A stretch of 35,127 nt of DNA, from positions 1 through 35,127 of IMG/VR virus record IMGVR_UViG_3300033142_000579; one strand, 5' to 3'. How positions within the stretch are numbered: the first letter of the stretch is position 1; every line of letters starts with the position of its first letter. The notes beneath the pieces were generated by a model. That model saw nothing but the letters and a program-made list of their open reading frames with translations. It ran no database searches and was not told the origin of the DNA. The position numbers and the translations under genes were made by a program. This DNA is from a virus. This document shows positions 15,737 to 24,046 of the stretch, one piece after another.

Positions 15737-16474
15737 TTATGACTTTCGATAATGACTTCTAAACTCCTCACGCTCATCTTTTGTATAGAAGTGCTTGGCC
15801 AGTCTACTATTAAGCATTCTGTCCAAAAATGCATCTGACAGTGTTAATGTTTCTCTGTATTTATATGATGCCGCAGAACCACGATTTTCTCTATTTATAT
15901 TGCCAATAGATTCCATTCCAAGGAAGTCCTTTAGCATACTTTGCCAATGCTCCGAATCTTCTAGACGAAGAACCATTGCTTCGACGTTTCCTGAGCTTAT
16001 GATACTACTTCTGTTGACAAAGTCAAACGGAACTCCATATACATCTACGCCAAAGTCTTTCAAGAGGTGCGTATCGAACCAGTTTAGCGCCCAATCAGAA
16101 TTGTGATACTCTTCCATTACCTCTGTTGGCGAATGTCCTACAAACATCTTCTGATATATCTTCCAGTGATGAAATACACCAGAGATAATACGTTCGATAG
16201 GATTGCGAACTACCGTAATTAGTTTAATGCGTGGCTTATTCTCAATTATCCACTTTAGTCTTTCGACCTTAGCTCTAGGTATACTATTTAATGACTTCGG
16301 TCTAGTGAGGCCATCTATCATCCCAAGAGTAGATGTGTGTGCATTGTAGAATTTCGCATCACGCATTTGCTCTTCTGTGCGTGGTGTTCCGCCAAAGTGT
16401 GGTTGAATAGATGAGACGAGCGTGCTCGAACCCACCTTGCCCATTGTATATAGAATTGTGTAACTATAGGACAC
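15737..16474 (-). CDS. Sulfotransferase-like protein (NKWYS-like), 245 aa
   Basis: Residues 9-19, YTMGKVGSSTL, match the 5'-phosphosulfate-binding loop of PAPS-dependent sulfotransferases and of putative capsular polysaccharide synthesis proteins (NKWYS-type). VVRNPIERIISGVF, residues 88-101, matches the 3'-phosphate-binding motif (R.P.eR..S..). The C-terminus, KHFYTKDEREEFRSHY, is also typical. It would transfer sulfate from PAPS to a glycan or protein. It starts at GTG inside the end of the previous gene. An accessory enzyme inside a capsid operon is unusual and suggests an acquired moron or a modification of the virion itself. Confidence 0.7.
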   Translation of the reverse strand: MSYSYTILYTMGKVGSSTLVSSIQPHFGGTPRTEEQMRDAKFYNAHTSTLGMIDGLTRPKSLNSIPRAKVERLKWIIENKPRIKLITVVRNPIERIISGVFHHWKIYQKMFVGHSPTEVMEEYHNSDWALNWFDTHLLKDFGVDVYGVPFDFVNRSSIISSGNVEAMVLRLEDSEHWQSMLKDFLGMESIGNINRENRGSAASYKYRETLTLSDAFLDRMLNSRLAKHFYTKDEREEFRSHYRKS

Positions 16475-16859
16475 TGTCCGGCTTTTCTGGAATTAGGTCG
16501 GTTCCGGAATTATCGTCACACTCATCGTGATGATGCCAGCCTAGACCATTCCAGTCGTGGTAATGGCCACCATCAGCCAACGCCATTCCTTCAACATTCC
16601 CATGGACGTGTTCACCTTCTGGATTTATAAACGTGTGTCTATGTTCTCCATCAATGGTGTCCTCGATGTGATGTCTATGCTTACCAGTAGGATTTGTTTC
16701 ATCATGGATATGATAGCCAGGACTGGAAAAATCCTCTTCAGCATTCCACTGCTTCTCTAGAAGGGCCTCTTCTTCTGGAAGTAGGGCTCTAGTATACTTT
16801 CTCCTAATCTCAGTATATGCCTTACTTAGAAGTTCTTTTTCTTGCTTGCTTAGTCCCAT
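16464..16859 (-). CDS. Histidine-rich GxHxH-repeat protein, 131 aa
   Basis: The helical N-terminus (residues 1-42) is followed by a His-rich region with repeated GxHxH-like units: YHIHDETNPTGKHRHH, DGEHRHTF, GEHVHG, GGHYHD, WHHHDE. HxH motifs bind iron or zinc in trimeric phage fibres such as T4 gp12. Here they sit in a small protein between portal and protease genes. SD AGGAGG precedes the ATG. The N-terminal 38 bases overlap the previous gene and its end overlaps the sulfotransferase start. A metal-binding virion or accessory role is inference. Confidence 0.6.
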   Translation of the reverse strand: MGLSKQEKELLSKAYTEIRRKYTRALLPEEEALLEKQWNAEEDFSSPGYHIHDETNPTGKHRHHIEDTIDGEHRHTFINPEGEHVHGNVEGMALADGGHYHDWNGLGWHHHDECDDNSGTDLIPEKPDSVL

Positions 16860-17268
16860 CGTTCTTCCTCCTGGTCGCCTTCTTGGTTGTCTTGTTCTTA
16901 CTACCCTTTGGCCTACCCCTCTTCTTTGGGGCTCCTTCTGTGTCTTTTATTACACCAGCAGTAGGATTTTCAAGTGGAGTTTTCGCTACGGCCTTTGGCT
17001 TATGAATAAGCTTCTTTATATCGGTAGATGCATTGACTACAGGTTTGCCCTCTGTTGGACTAATCTTTCGTCTTTTGGGCTCACCTGGCTGAAAGTTAAG
17101 GCTTCTTGCCATCTTTGGCTTATTCACCCTAAAGTTGTCAATCTTTGCAGGAGGAATAGGCTTTCCGTCCTCATCGACATCAGCAGCCTTTGATAGTGCC
17201 TCACGAGCCCTACGTCTCTCGAAATACTTCTTACTCAGGTCCTCATAGATATCTTTGCCTTTAGGCAT
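16822..17268 (-). CDS. Basic protein with AT-hook-like motif, 148 aa
   Basis: Highly basic (many Lys/Arg), low complexity and probably disordered. KKRGRPKGSKNKTTKK near residue 115 is an AT-hook-like GRP core that binds the DNA minor groove. It follows the portal by a few bases, with GGAGAGG before ATG. It might be a DNA-binding head protein packaged with the genome or an assembly factor. No family was recognised. Confidence 0.55.
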   Translation of the reverse strand: MPKGKDIYEDLSKKYFERRRAREALSKAADVDEDGKPIPPAKIDNFRVNKPKMARSLNFQPGEPKRRKISPTEGKPVVNASTDIKKLIHKPKAVAKTPLENPTAGVIKDTEGAPKKRGRPKGSKNKTTKKATRRKNDGTKQARKRTSK

Positions 17269-17278
17269 AATCCTCTCC

Positions 17279-17288
17279 TTTATACACC
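17279..17288 (-). promoter_or_regulatory. GGTGTATAA motif at portal stop / AT-hook gene start
   Basis: GGTGTATAAA on the minus strand spans the portal stop codon (GGT GTA TAA), 10 bases before the ATG of the AT-hook protein. It matches the motif seen before six other leftward genes. At 10 bases it is too close for a normal leader, so here it may be chance. Confidence 0.25.
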
Positions 17289-19553
17289 CATCCTATAACT
17301 CGCAATTGCCGTCGCCATAGCATGTTTTCTTTCAACCAGAGTAGCAGTCTTATTCATTGTGCCACCTGGAATGATTTGTTCGAAACGCTCAAGGATATCT
17401 GGATGATATCCACAAGTGTCGCCATCCCTTAATGTATTGATAACAGACGCAGGAGTAACCTCTTCTAGGAGATATGATGCTGCTCCAAACGAAATGTTCT
17501 CAATACCAGTCCTGTCCTTCTTTGTGAGGGACTTCTTATACTTCTTGCCCTTTGTTTTCAATACTATCTTAGTGACGATATCATAAACCTTCTCTAGTCT
17601 ATCTAGTTCGTTAGCCCTAGTTACTTCCCAATCCATTAGCCACGCCATGCCCTTCGGCTTTGTTTCTCGCGGCTTTTGCTTGATGTCGGTCGTTCCGCCT
17701 GGCCTACCTCGTGGTGGCCTATTCTTGTTTTCTGGCTTGCCTCTTGGCGATGGCTTGTTTAGCGTAGGCATTCCTTCTTGCTCTTCTTCGTATTGCTCGG
17801 ATAGAGGCTCGGTAAATGGTCCATGCTTAATTAGCAATTCATCTCTCTCTCTAATCTTCTTCTCGTCGCGCATACGCTCAAGTTCAATCTCAAAGTCCTC
17901 GCCAAATGCCTCAAGGACTGCCTCAATCGAGATGATGTTTCTATCCAACAATCCCATAATGAGTTGCTTCTCGGCCTTCTCATCACGAAGTGACATCCTA
18001 CCGAACTTAATCTTCGGAATGTCTCTGTGGCCCATAATATCGGCAATCGTCTTCAATTGGCTGTTAATCCAGCGAGTTACCGTCTGGCGGCCTTCCTCTA
18101 GGCGCTCAAGAAGAGTTCTTACGCCAAGGAATCCTGTGCTAAAGCTAGAACCAGTAGTTCCTCCTAGGAGACTGTCTGGGACGCCCAAGCCACGAAGAAT
18201 ATCTCTATCAACTGCCTCATACTTGGCGACATTAAGAATCCTATCCACTGGAGGATAGTTGCTCTCAATACTAATGGCATCATTCCATACCATGTTCATT
18301 GCGGCTGTAGGTGTTCTCAAGAACTCAGCAAAAGCCCTAAAGTGCTCTTCTGGTGGAATAAAGCCATTCTTGAAGTCACCAATCTTGAAGATGGTTACTG
18401 CATTGATGACGCTATCCGCTACACTAATATCCATTTGGCGTAGCTTGTTCTTGTATGAGATGTCAGACATTACTGGCCACAACAATGGGTCAGCCCAGTC
18501 CTCGTGGTCATCCTTCATATAGTGAAGGGTCCACAGCTTCGCTGGGTCAACATCCACAATTAGCGGATTTTCTCCCTGCTGTGATAGATTCTTGAATTCG
18601 GGTGGCAAGTTGATTTCGGTTCTGTCCAAGAAATCTATTTCAGTATTTGAACTGTATTCTCCAGAATCAATATCATTTGCTGTCAGTGGGTCTAGGATGA
18701 ATACCCACTTTGATTGTCCAAAGTATTTAGAACCACGAAGGTCCATCTGGAACGGGTTGAGCATTGTGTAGCGCCATGGAATTTCCTTATCAGCAGCATT
18801 CTTTCCCTTTTCCTCATCTATCTTTTTCTTCTTATCATCTGCCGCAGGGTCATTAACATCACCACGAATCTCAACAAAGCCCTTAAGACTCCTAGTTCCC
18901 TTCGCCCTTCTCATCTTGTTATATGTGGCGGTATCAATTTTGCCATATGTTGTATAGATAAATACATTTGCATACTTGTAGTAGTATCTCAAAATGTCCT
19001 TTACCCTGCCCTGTAGGTCAACGTGTTCAGCCCATCTCTTGTAGAATTTCTCTACAGCCTTGCTCTTGTGCTTAATCGTAAGACCTTCTGATGCAAAGTT
19101 GGCCATCAAGTCAATTACGTTCTTGGCAACACCAAATCCCTTATATGCCTCAACGCATAGGCCCATCTTGTAGTGAGCCATTCTTGCACGTCCACTAAAC
19201 GCACTCATACTTCCGTGGATTCTAGAAGAACCACCAAAGCCGACCATGCCGCCCATGAATCCGCCGAATTGGCCAAATTCGCTTGCGCCACCAAACATGC
19301 CACTAAAGTCACGAGGCATTAGCCACGAATATGGCCATCCATGAATATTCCCAGCATTCATTCCAAAGTTCTGACCAGTATCACCACCAAGGTTAACACC
19401 ACGCCTTTGGATATCAGCAGCCTGCGCTCTGAATGTATCCACAGTATCCCTATTCGCCTGAATTGCTCCAGCTACGGAACTCTCCAATTGTTTCAGGATA
19501 GATGGGCTTAGACCAATAGTATTGATACCAAGTTCGACTTTATTCTCTGACAT
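17280..19553 (-). CDS. Portal protein, 757 aa
   Basis: Placed directly after the large terminase, with the expected size for a large-phage portal. A Gly/Phe-rich N-terminal region (residues 60-125, GMFGGASEFGQFGGFMGG) is unusual. The body contains YKMGLCVEAYKGFGVAKNVIDLMANF and WRYTMLNPFQMDLRG, then LGVPDSLLGGTTGSSFSTGFLGVRTLLERLEEGR, which is characteristic of the portal clip/stem region. The C-terminal region is proline- and lysine-rich. It forms the dodecameric ring at the capsid vertex through which DNA is packaged. Confidence 0.85.
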   Translation of the reverse strand: MSENKVELGINTIGLSPSILKQLESSVAGAIQANRDTVDTFRAQAADIQRRGVNLGGDTGQNFGMNAGNIHGWPYSWLMPRDFSGMFGGASEFGQFGGFMGGMVGFGGSSRIHGSMSAFSGRARMAHYKMGLCVEAYKGFGVAKNVIDLMANFASEGLTIKHKSKAVEKFYKRWAEHVDLQGRVKDILRYYYKYANVFIYTTYGKIDTATYNKMRRAKGTRSLKGFVEIRGDVNDPAADDKKKKIDEEKGKNAADKEIPWRYTMLNPFQMDLRGSKYFGQSKWVFILDPLTANDIDSGEYSSNTEIDFLDRTEINLPPEFKNLSQQGENPLIVDVDPAKLWTLHYMKDDHEDWADPLLWPVMSDISYKNKLRQMDISVADSVINAVTIFKIGDFKNGFIPPEEHFRAFAEFLRTPTAAMNMVWNDAISIESNYPPVDRILNVAKYEAVDRDILRGLGVPDSLLGGTTGSSFSTGFLGVRTLLERLEEGRQTVTRWINSQLKTIADIMGHRDIPKIKFGRMSLRDEKAEKQLIMGLLDRNIISIEAVLEAFGEDFEIELERMRDEKKIRERDELLIKHGPFTEPLSEQYEEEQEGMPTLNKPSPRGKPENKNRPPRGRPGGTTDIKQKPRETKPKGMAWLMDWEVTRANELDRLEKVYDIVTKIVLKTKGKKYKKSLTKKDRTGIENISFGAASYLLEEVTPASVINTLRDGDTCGYHPDILERFEQIIPGGTMNKTATLVERKHAMATAIASYRMGV

Positions 19554-19592
19554 GTCTCACCTCAACTAGATTGCAACTGTGTTACCAATCCT

Positions 19593-19603
19593 ATCATACA
19601 CCC
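19593..19603 (-). promoter_or_regulatory. GGTGTATAA-type motif upstream of portal
   Basis: GGGTGTATGAT on the minus strand, in the 49-base gap between large terminase stop and portal start, 39 bases before the ATG. It is one of seven related sites and the weakest match, with ATGAT in place of ATAAT. Confidence 0.35.
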
Positions 19604-21390
19604 TAGAGTCTAGAAGCCCAACCTCCAATATTCGGAACTATTTGTCTAGCTCCCATTGCGGTAAAAGACCTAGCGCCATATGAAGACAATAGCATAGCTG
19701 AATATCTGTCCTTCCTTTGGTGTGTTTTAAGTGTCCCTTGCTGTGATGCCGGAAGGTCAGGAGTATCGAAGTGCTGAACTCCGGTCTTTGTTGCCGTAAC
19801 AACAATCATGCACATCTCATTGATTTGCTCATCAATCTCATTCCAGACATCTTCATGTTCGGCTTCAGTCAACCCATCTCTGGAACGATTCGGGAATACA
19901 AGCCTGTGGTGCTCAATATCTGCTAGGAGTCCGTAGTTGGCCTCGCCAATCCACGATGGCGTAAAGTTGACCATTTCAAGGATATGGCGCCCTTCATATC
20001 TCACAGCCTCGTCATCATCGAAGCGCCAAATCGGGGCCTCTCCTGGTTGTAGCATATTCGGGTCGCACAGAAGGTCTTCAATTGTCGTTCCTCCACCACC
20101 GGCATCCATAGCAATGTGAACGATATTGAATCTACTTAGAACCTTCCTTACTCTACGAGTAGCCTCTGGCCACCTCTTGCCGTTCATGGATTCACAATAT
20201 ACATTTCTGTAGGTGCCATCTTTCATCATCTTGACGACACTAATTGCGAAGTTGTCTGTCTTGCGGGCAGGGTCAATTCCCATTACGTAGTTAAATCCAG
20301 GCGTCCCTTTTGTTTCAATACAGAACCCAGGCTTTGGCGTAGAGTCGTTAATCGCACTTCGTCTGATAAAGCCATCTGAATCTGTCGGGAAGACACATTC
20401 GTATTCCATCTGAAACAACGCCTTTGGCATTGTTAATCTGGCTTGCGCAATTTGCTTCTCATCCATGAATGAACGAGGTAATGCCTGATACGGAATTTGG
20501 ACTATGGCATAGTCTTTGTAATCTAGCATGCCATCAAAAAACGAATCGTCCTCCTCAATCTCAAGCCTATCTTCAATATCCTTTGCATCACCGACTATCT
20601 TGTTATCTATCAGATACTTATGAGCCAAGTAGACCTTATAGAAGTGATTGAACTGAAAGTTGGCGGTGCCACTATAGACAATTTGGTTACCTTGTGTTTG
20701 GGTTCTATCCGCAGGCTTCATTCTCCCCTCACGAATTGCTTTCTCTTCTTCGTGAGTTTGTTTTGCCGCTTCAATCGGGTCTGCGGCAACAGCGGCGAAA
20801 CCTCTAACGACCACCTGGAAGATTTCTGATGGGATTGACGCAAACTCATCAGTTAGAATGTGCGTTGCACGAATACCACGAATTTTCTCACCATTGCCCA
20901 GCGGCAGTGCTTGAATTGTTGAATAACCAACAGTCAACTTGCGAGAGTCACTTGGCTTCTCTGGACCCTTCGCACAGGCCGCCCTAAAGATTGGAGAGTA
21001 ATTGTAAAGCTGCTCAATGTATTCAAATACCAACTTGGACTGCCTGAACGAAGCGGCTACAATCACAATCTTCGACCCAGGCGTGAGCATGGCCCGTAAA
21101 ACCGCGTAAACTGCTAGCATAAACGTCTTGCCTCCACCACGGGTCATCAGTAGGATGGGAAAGGTCTTGTTCCACAGGGTTTCTAAAATTACGCTCTGGA
21201 ATGGTGCAAGCTGTAGCGGCTGGCCACGCCACATCAGTAGATGGTAGGCTGCCCATGTTAAGTTGTCGAGACAAATTGATGCAAACTCATCATATGGGTC
21301 AGAAAACTTTCCAAGATTCTCATAGAACGGATTGGATAGTTTGATGCCCTTTTCTATCTCATATGTGATTGGTAGTCTGTGTCTGCTCAT
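19603..21390 (-). CDS. terL: Terminase large subunit, 595 aa
   Basis: The packaging motor and nuclease. Residues 83-90 (TRGGGKTF) are the Walker A loop and HILTDE at about 177-182 is the Walker B motif with catalytic Glu. The C-terminal RNase-H-like nuclease shows MGIDPARKTDNFAISVV near residue 365 and HIAMDAGGGGTTIEDLL further on, with the acidic residues expected for metal binding. Its start overlaps the upstream nuclease gene stop (TGA/ATG). The stop is TAG. Confidence 0.95.
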   Translation of the reverse strand: MSRHRLPITYEIEKGIKLSNPFYENLGKFSDPYDEFASICLDNLTWAAYHLLMWRGQPLQLAPFQSVILETLWNKTFPILLMTRGGGKTFMLAVYAVLRAMLTPGSKIVIVAASFRQSKLVFEYIEQLYNYSPIFRAACAKGPEKPSDSRKLTVGYSTIQALPLGNGEKIRGIRATHILTDEFASIPSEIFQVVVRGFAAVAADPIEAAKQTHEEEKAIREGRMKPADRTQTQGNQIVYSGTANFQFNHFYKVYLAHKYLIDNKIVGDAKDIEDRLEIEEDDSFFDGMLDYKDYAIVQIPYQALPRSFMDEKQIAQARLTMPKALFQMEYECVFPTDSDGFIRRSAINDSTPKPGFCIETKGTPGFNYVMGIDPARKTDNFAISVVKMMKDGTYRNVYCESMNGKRWPEATRRVRKVLSRFNIVHIAMDAGGGGTTIEDLLCDPNMLQPGEAPIWRFDDDEAVRYEGRHILEMVNFTPSWIGEANYGLLADIEHHRLVFPNRSRDGLTEAEHEDVWNEIDEQINEMCMIVVTATKTGVQHFDTPDLPASQQGTLKTHQRKDRYSAMLLSSYGARSFTAMGARQIVPNIGGWASRL

Positions 21391-21878
21391 AGTAACTTGT
21401 CTGTATGATACTTAAACATTTTTGACATAAGCCTTCGGACATAGGCCCTAGCCCTGTCTTGTCTACCGGCAAAAATCACATGTAGGTTGTGCTTTGCCTG
21501 TAGCGAAATCAGCTTTGCATGAATGTTGTTTACTGGGACCTGTGAATAGCTATATCCCCTATCGACATCTGCGAGAGTCGCCTCAACTATCAGGAACTTA
21601 ATCCTGTGGTCCTTGGCTCTATCCATCTCGCGTAGAAATCGCTGATAGTTTTTCTGTGGACCAAGTGTGCCCCACAGGTCACCTAGCGTCTTGCGCTCAA
21701 TCATCAGGATATCTTCCATACCTTCTACGGTATAGTCTCCAACATCAAGCTTTTGAACCTTCTGACCATAGCAATTCGCTGAGGCCCTAAAGTTCCAGCC
21801 CTTCCCCTTTTGTTCCCTCGTATCTCTGATAATCCTGAATTTCTTCGGCGGCACGAAGCCTTTTTTTACGGTCGCCAT
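21387..21878 (-). CDS. ERCC4/XPF-type nuclease domain protein, 163 aa
   Basis: The start chosen is ATG 21876-21878 (MATVKKGF) with AGGAGAGG upstream. A longer frame lacks such a site. RDTREQ (residues 18-23), LDVGDYTVEG (44-53) and ERK with following D (61-67) form the GD..ERK..D nuclease signature of ERCC4 domains, as in XPF/MUS81. These cut branched or flapped DNA. Its place between the terminase subunits suggests a role in resolving or trimming replicated DNA during packaging. It overlaps the large terminase start. Confidence 0.8.
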   Translation of the reverse strand: MATVKKGFVPPKKFRIIRDTREQKGKGWNFRASANCYGQKVQKLDVGDYTVEGMEDILMIERKTLGDLWGTLGPQKNYQRFLREMDRAKDHRIKFLIVEATLADVDRGYSYSQVPVNNIHAKLISLQAKHNLHVIFAGRQDRARAYVRRLMSKMFKYHTDKLL

Positions 21879-21923
21879 AGCTGAACCTCTCCTTGTGATT
21901 TCCAAGCCATCTTGCTTGGCATT

Positions 21924-22103
21924 CTAAAATCGTCGCCTTCCGTCTGGACTTTTTCCTTCTAAAATGAGGCATATCTCACGCTTCCCCTGCGCTCTGCGGC
22001 GCTTAGATGTAAGTCGTTTAGTTCCATGGCGCTTCCTGACATGACCCGCCCATTCACCATTTAGGTATGAGTTCATCTTGTTGCCAACGTTAATACGCGA
22101 CAT
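21924..22103 (-). CDS. Small basic protein, 59 aa
   Basis: The start is ATG 22101-22103, one base after the small terminase TGA, with AGGGGG before it and a clear stop TAG at 21924-21926. It begins MSRINVGNKMNSYLNGEWAG and is rich in Arg/Lys in its second half. Function is unknown. A competing frame at 21787-21972 would overlap both neighbours, so this one fits the operon spacing better. Confidence 0.5.
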   Translation of the reverse strand: MSRINVGNKMNSYLNGEWAGHVRKRHGTKRLTSKRRRAQGKREICLILEGKSPDGRRRF

Positions 22104-22104
22104 A

Positions 22105-22857
22105 TCAGCCCCCTATTAGAAAATCCATCTTGTTCATATCATCTCGACATTTGTCAGTAAAGTAACTCATCATGCCTGCTGTGTTACCAGCCTTCGCCCT
22201 ATTTCTTGCCTCCAGCAATGATGACACCATACTAGTGATTGTTATTCGTTCTTCTCTGTTGGTCTTGAGTCTTTGTTCTCTAGTAAGGTTCATGTCCTTG
22301 TGATACCTGGCATAGCGACTCTCGGCATCATTTAGGTCCTTGTATAGATATTGTGGCGGTGGACGCTTGTCTTCATCATCACTATCCCTATAAGCCACAA
22401 CTGCTTCGGCTATTTGCTCTTGAATACGCAAGATTTGAATTTCAGTCATAAGCATATTGTGCAGGATTTCTTCTTCCTGCAATGTGATGCTATCGACATT
22501 GTCCAAGAACTCAATGTATTTGTGCTGATAGTATGGCAGTTCGTCACCAATTAGAATCTTAACCAAAAATGGATATCTATGGTTTTTATCGAATTGACTC
22601 TTGTAGAACGCAATTCTATCATCCTTGGATAACGTAGCAAGCGAATACTCAGTAGGATTGGCAATTACTGCCTCCTTCTGTGTTTTCTTTGCTGGTCTAC
22701 CAGCTTTTTTCGAAAGACCCAGGGCTTTGCGCCTACGAGCAACAGCCTCAGTCGTTCTACCAACCTCTTTAGCAATTTGCTCATCAGTGGTAGTCTGCCA
22801 CTTATCACGAATGATTTGGTCTTCCCAACCCTTAAAGTGATGTTTCTTATTTGACAT
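22105..22857 (-). CDS. Terminase small subunit, 250 aa
   Basis: The N-terminus, WEDQIIRDKWQTTTDEQIAKEVGR then TTEAVARRRKALGL, is a Myb/SANT-like helix-turn-helix as seen in small terminases that bind packaging sites. A lysine-rich linker and a long helical region for oligomerisation follow. It is the first gene of the morphogenesis operon, behind GAAGGAG, after a strong terminator. The assignment is by DNA-binding motif and place next to the large subunit. Confidence 0.7.
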   Translation of the reverse strand: MSNKKHHFKGWEDQIIRDKWQTTTDEQIAKEVGRTTEAVARRRKALGLSKKAGRPAKKTQKEAVIANPTEYSLATLSKDDRIAFYKSQFDKNHRYPFLVKILIGDELPYYQHKYIEFLDNVDSITLQEEEILHNMLMTEIQILRIQEQIAEAVVAYRDSDDEDKRPPPQYLYKDLNDAESRYARYHKDMNLTREQRLKTNREERITITSMVSSLLEARNRAKAGNTAGMMSYFTDKCRDDMNKMDFLIGG

Positions 22858-22938
22858 GTGTAGTCATCTCCTTCAACCTACCCCTTACCTACTCATTCTA
22901 TCAGAAGTATCAGACGTTTCTACCTGCTACTACACCAC

Positions 22939-22974
22939 AAAAAAAAGACGCGGGCCAAAAATGACACGCGTCTT
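22939..22974 (-). terminator. Rho-independent terminator before terminase operon
   Basis: On the minus strand AAGACGCG pairs with CGCGTCTT (stem 22945-22952 with 22967-22974), and a few extra pairs continue inside the loop. It is followed by eight T. It ends the accessory operon after the small protein at 22997. The remaining 80 bases up to the terminase start must hold the promoter for the morphogenesis operon. TAGAAT and GATACT are possible -10 boxes, but no clear -35 was found. Confidence 0.9.
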
Positions 22975-22996
22975 CATATTCTACAAGATTGTTTGG

Positions 22997-23206
22997 TTAT
23001 CTACATTTTAAGTCACGCAGAACTCTGGCTATAGCCTCAATTTCCTCATCTGTTAGTTCTCGTGCCTTAGCCTTCTTCCATTGACTATTGCATATGGCAA
23101 CGCGCTGCTTGGCGTCCTTGCCTTCTCCCTCCTTGGTCATAAACGACACGCAGCGACTAACAAAATCCTTGCGCTTCTCTTTGCCCTTTGGGCCTGGAAG
23201 TGGCAT
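22997..23206 (-). CDS. Conserved small phage protein, 69 aa
   Basis: The core reads RKDFVSRCVSFMTKEGEGKDAKQRVAICNSQWKKAK. The pattern FVSRC...Q..AIC.SQW recurs in many tailed phages, often near head genes, with a conserved Cys pair. Function is not known to me. It overlaps the end of the sulfotransferase-like gene by 50 bases and is followed by the strong terminator. Confidence 0.7.
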   Translation of the reverse strand: MPLPGPKGKEKRKDFVSRCVSFMTKEGEGKDAKQRVAICNSQWKKAKARELTDEEIEAIARVLRDLKCR

Positions 23207-23819
23207 GAGGGAACCTTACTCTTTCTCTATCAACACAGTTTATTAAGCATGCTGAATCACAATTCAGAAATTCGGCAATCCTATCAAACTCATCTGTATC
23301 TCTATCTATCAGTTTTTCAAAACTCACTCTTAGGTGTGTATATTGCGAAAGTATTAGCTCTCGCTCGCACAAAACTTTGTCCTGCAATAAGATACGTTCG
23401 CGGCGCATAAATTCTGTCTTTCTATCTAGCTCCTCTTGCGTAAATGGTGGAGTCCCAGTGCGGCGCATTACTTGCCCTGCCACATTCCTGCTGCGAATAC
23501 TTTTTCTTCTCGTCTCCTGTTCTCTATACGGCGCAAGAATTTTTATATCAAATTTAGTGGCTAAAAGCTGAATCCAGTCATAGAACCCGATAATCTTGGC
23601 ACAACTTATCCTTTGATTTCTAATTGCTCTCCATGCGTTTTCATTGTCTATCGACGTTTTACCAAATAGAGGATGTTCATTCCTCCCAGCCCTCTTATCT
23701 GACGACGCTTTATGACATACTCCAGCACAATATCCGGCAGCTTGAACTATATCCATACATAGACTAGTGCCAGTTCTGGGAGCACCATATACGACTATGA
23801 ATGTTATAGGAACTTCCAT
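23157..23819 (-). CDS. Sulfotransferase-like P-loop protein, 220 aa
   Basis: Residues 10-29 (VYGAPRTGTSLCMDIVQAAGY) form the 5'-PAPS-binding loop of sulfotransferases (aPRTGTS). IKILAPYREQETRRKSIR takes the place of the 3'-phosphate-binding motif, and VSFEKLIDRDTDEFDRIAEFLN matches the conserved C-terminal vsyEdL...eFLg segment. It is distinct in sequence from the other sulfotransferase-like gene at 15737. It likely transfers sulfate to an unknown acceptor. The stop is TAG. The end overlaps the next gene by 50 bases, so the last residues could be misjudged. Confidence 0.65.
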   Translation of the reverse strand: MEVPITFIVVYGAPRTGTSLCMDIVQAAGYCAGVCHKASSDKRAGRNEHPLFGKTSIDNENAWRAIRNQRISCAKIIGFYDWIQLLATKFDIKILAPYREQETRRKSIRSRNVAGQVMRRTGTPPFTQEELDRKTEFMRRERILLQDKVLCERELILSQYTHLRVSFEKLIDRDTDEFDRIAEFLNCDSACLINCVDRERVRFPHATSRPKGQREAQGFC

Positions 23820-24046
23820 TTTCCAATCTCTATGCCCTCATATATTGGACCTGCTACAAAAAATGTTGGTCCATTATCTGGAAATACATGAAGTGCAACA
23901 GTCGAACTGCCTGGATGTGGCTTGTCATCTGGAACTGGAAGCATCCAATTATCAACAGCAGATACCAATGCGGGAACCCAACGTTCATTTCCTGGTATTA
24001 CAGCAATATTAAACAAAACTATTCTTCCAGCTTTTGTATTACTCAT
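23804..24046 (-). CDS. Hypothetical protein, 80 aa
   Basis: The start chosen is ATG 24044-24046 (MSNTKAGRIVLFN), overlapping the previous stop by eight bases (ATGAGTAA), as elsewhere in the operon. An upstream start would run deep into the neighbour. Beta-rich with GNERWVPALVSAVDNWMLPVPDD. The family is not recognised. The end overlaps the sulfotransferase start. Confidence 0.5.
   Translation of the reverse strand: MSNTKAGRIVLFNIAVIPGNERWVPALVSAVDNWMLPVPDDKPHPGSSTVALHVFPDNGPTFFVAGPIYEGIEIGKWKFL

Noticed and set aside
17647-18258. 203-codon open frame on the + strand
   Set aside because: Antisense to the portal gene, without its own ribosome binding site. Composition is that of a shadow frame.
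21787-21972. 61-codon minus-strand frame
   Set aside because: Overlaps both the ERCC4-type gene and the 59-aa gene. The latter fits operon spacing better.
22351-22840. + strand frames opposite the small terminase
   Set aside because: Shadows of a gene with a clear DNA-binding motif.
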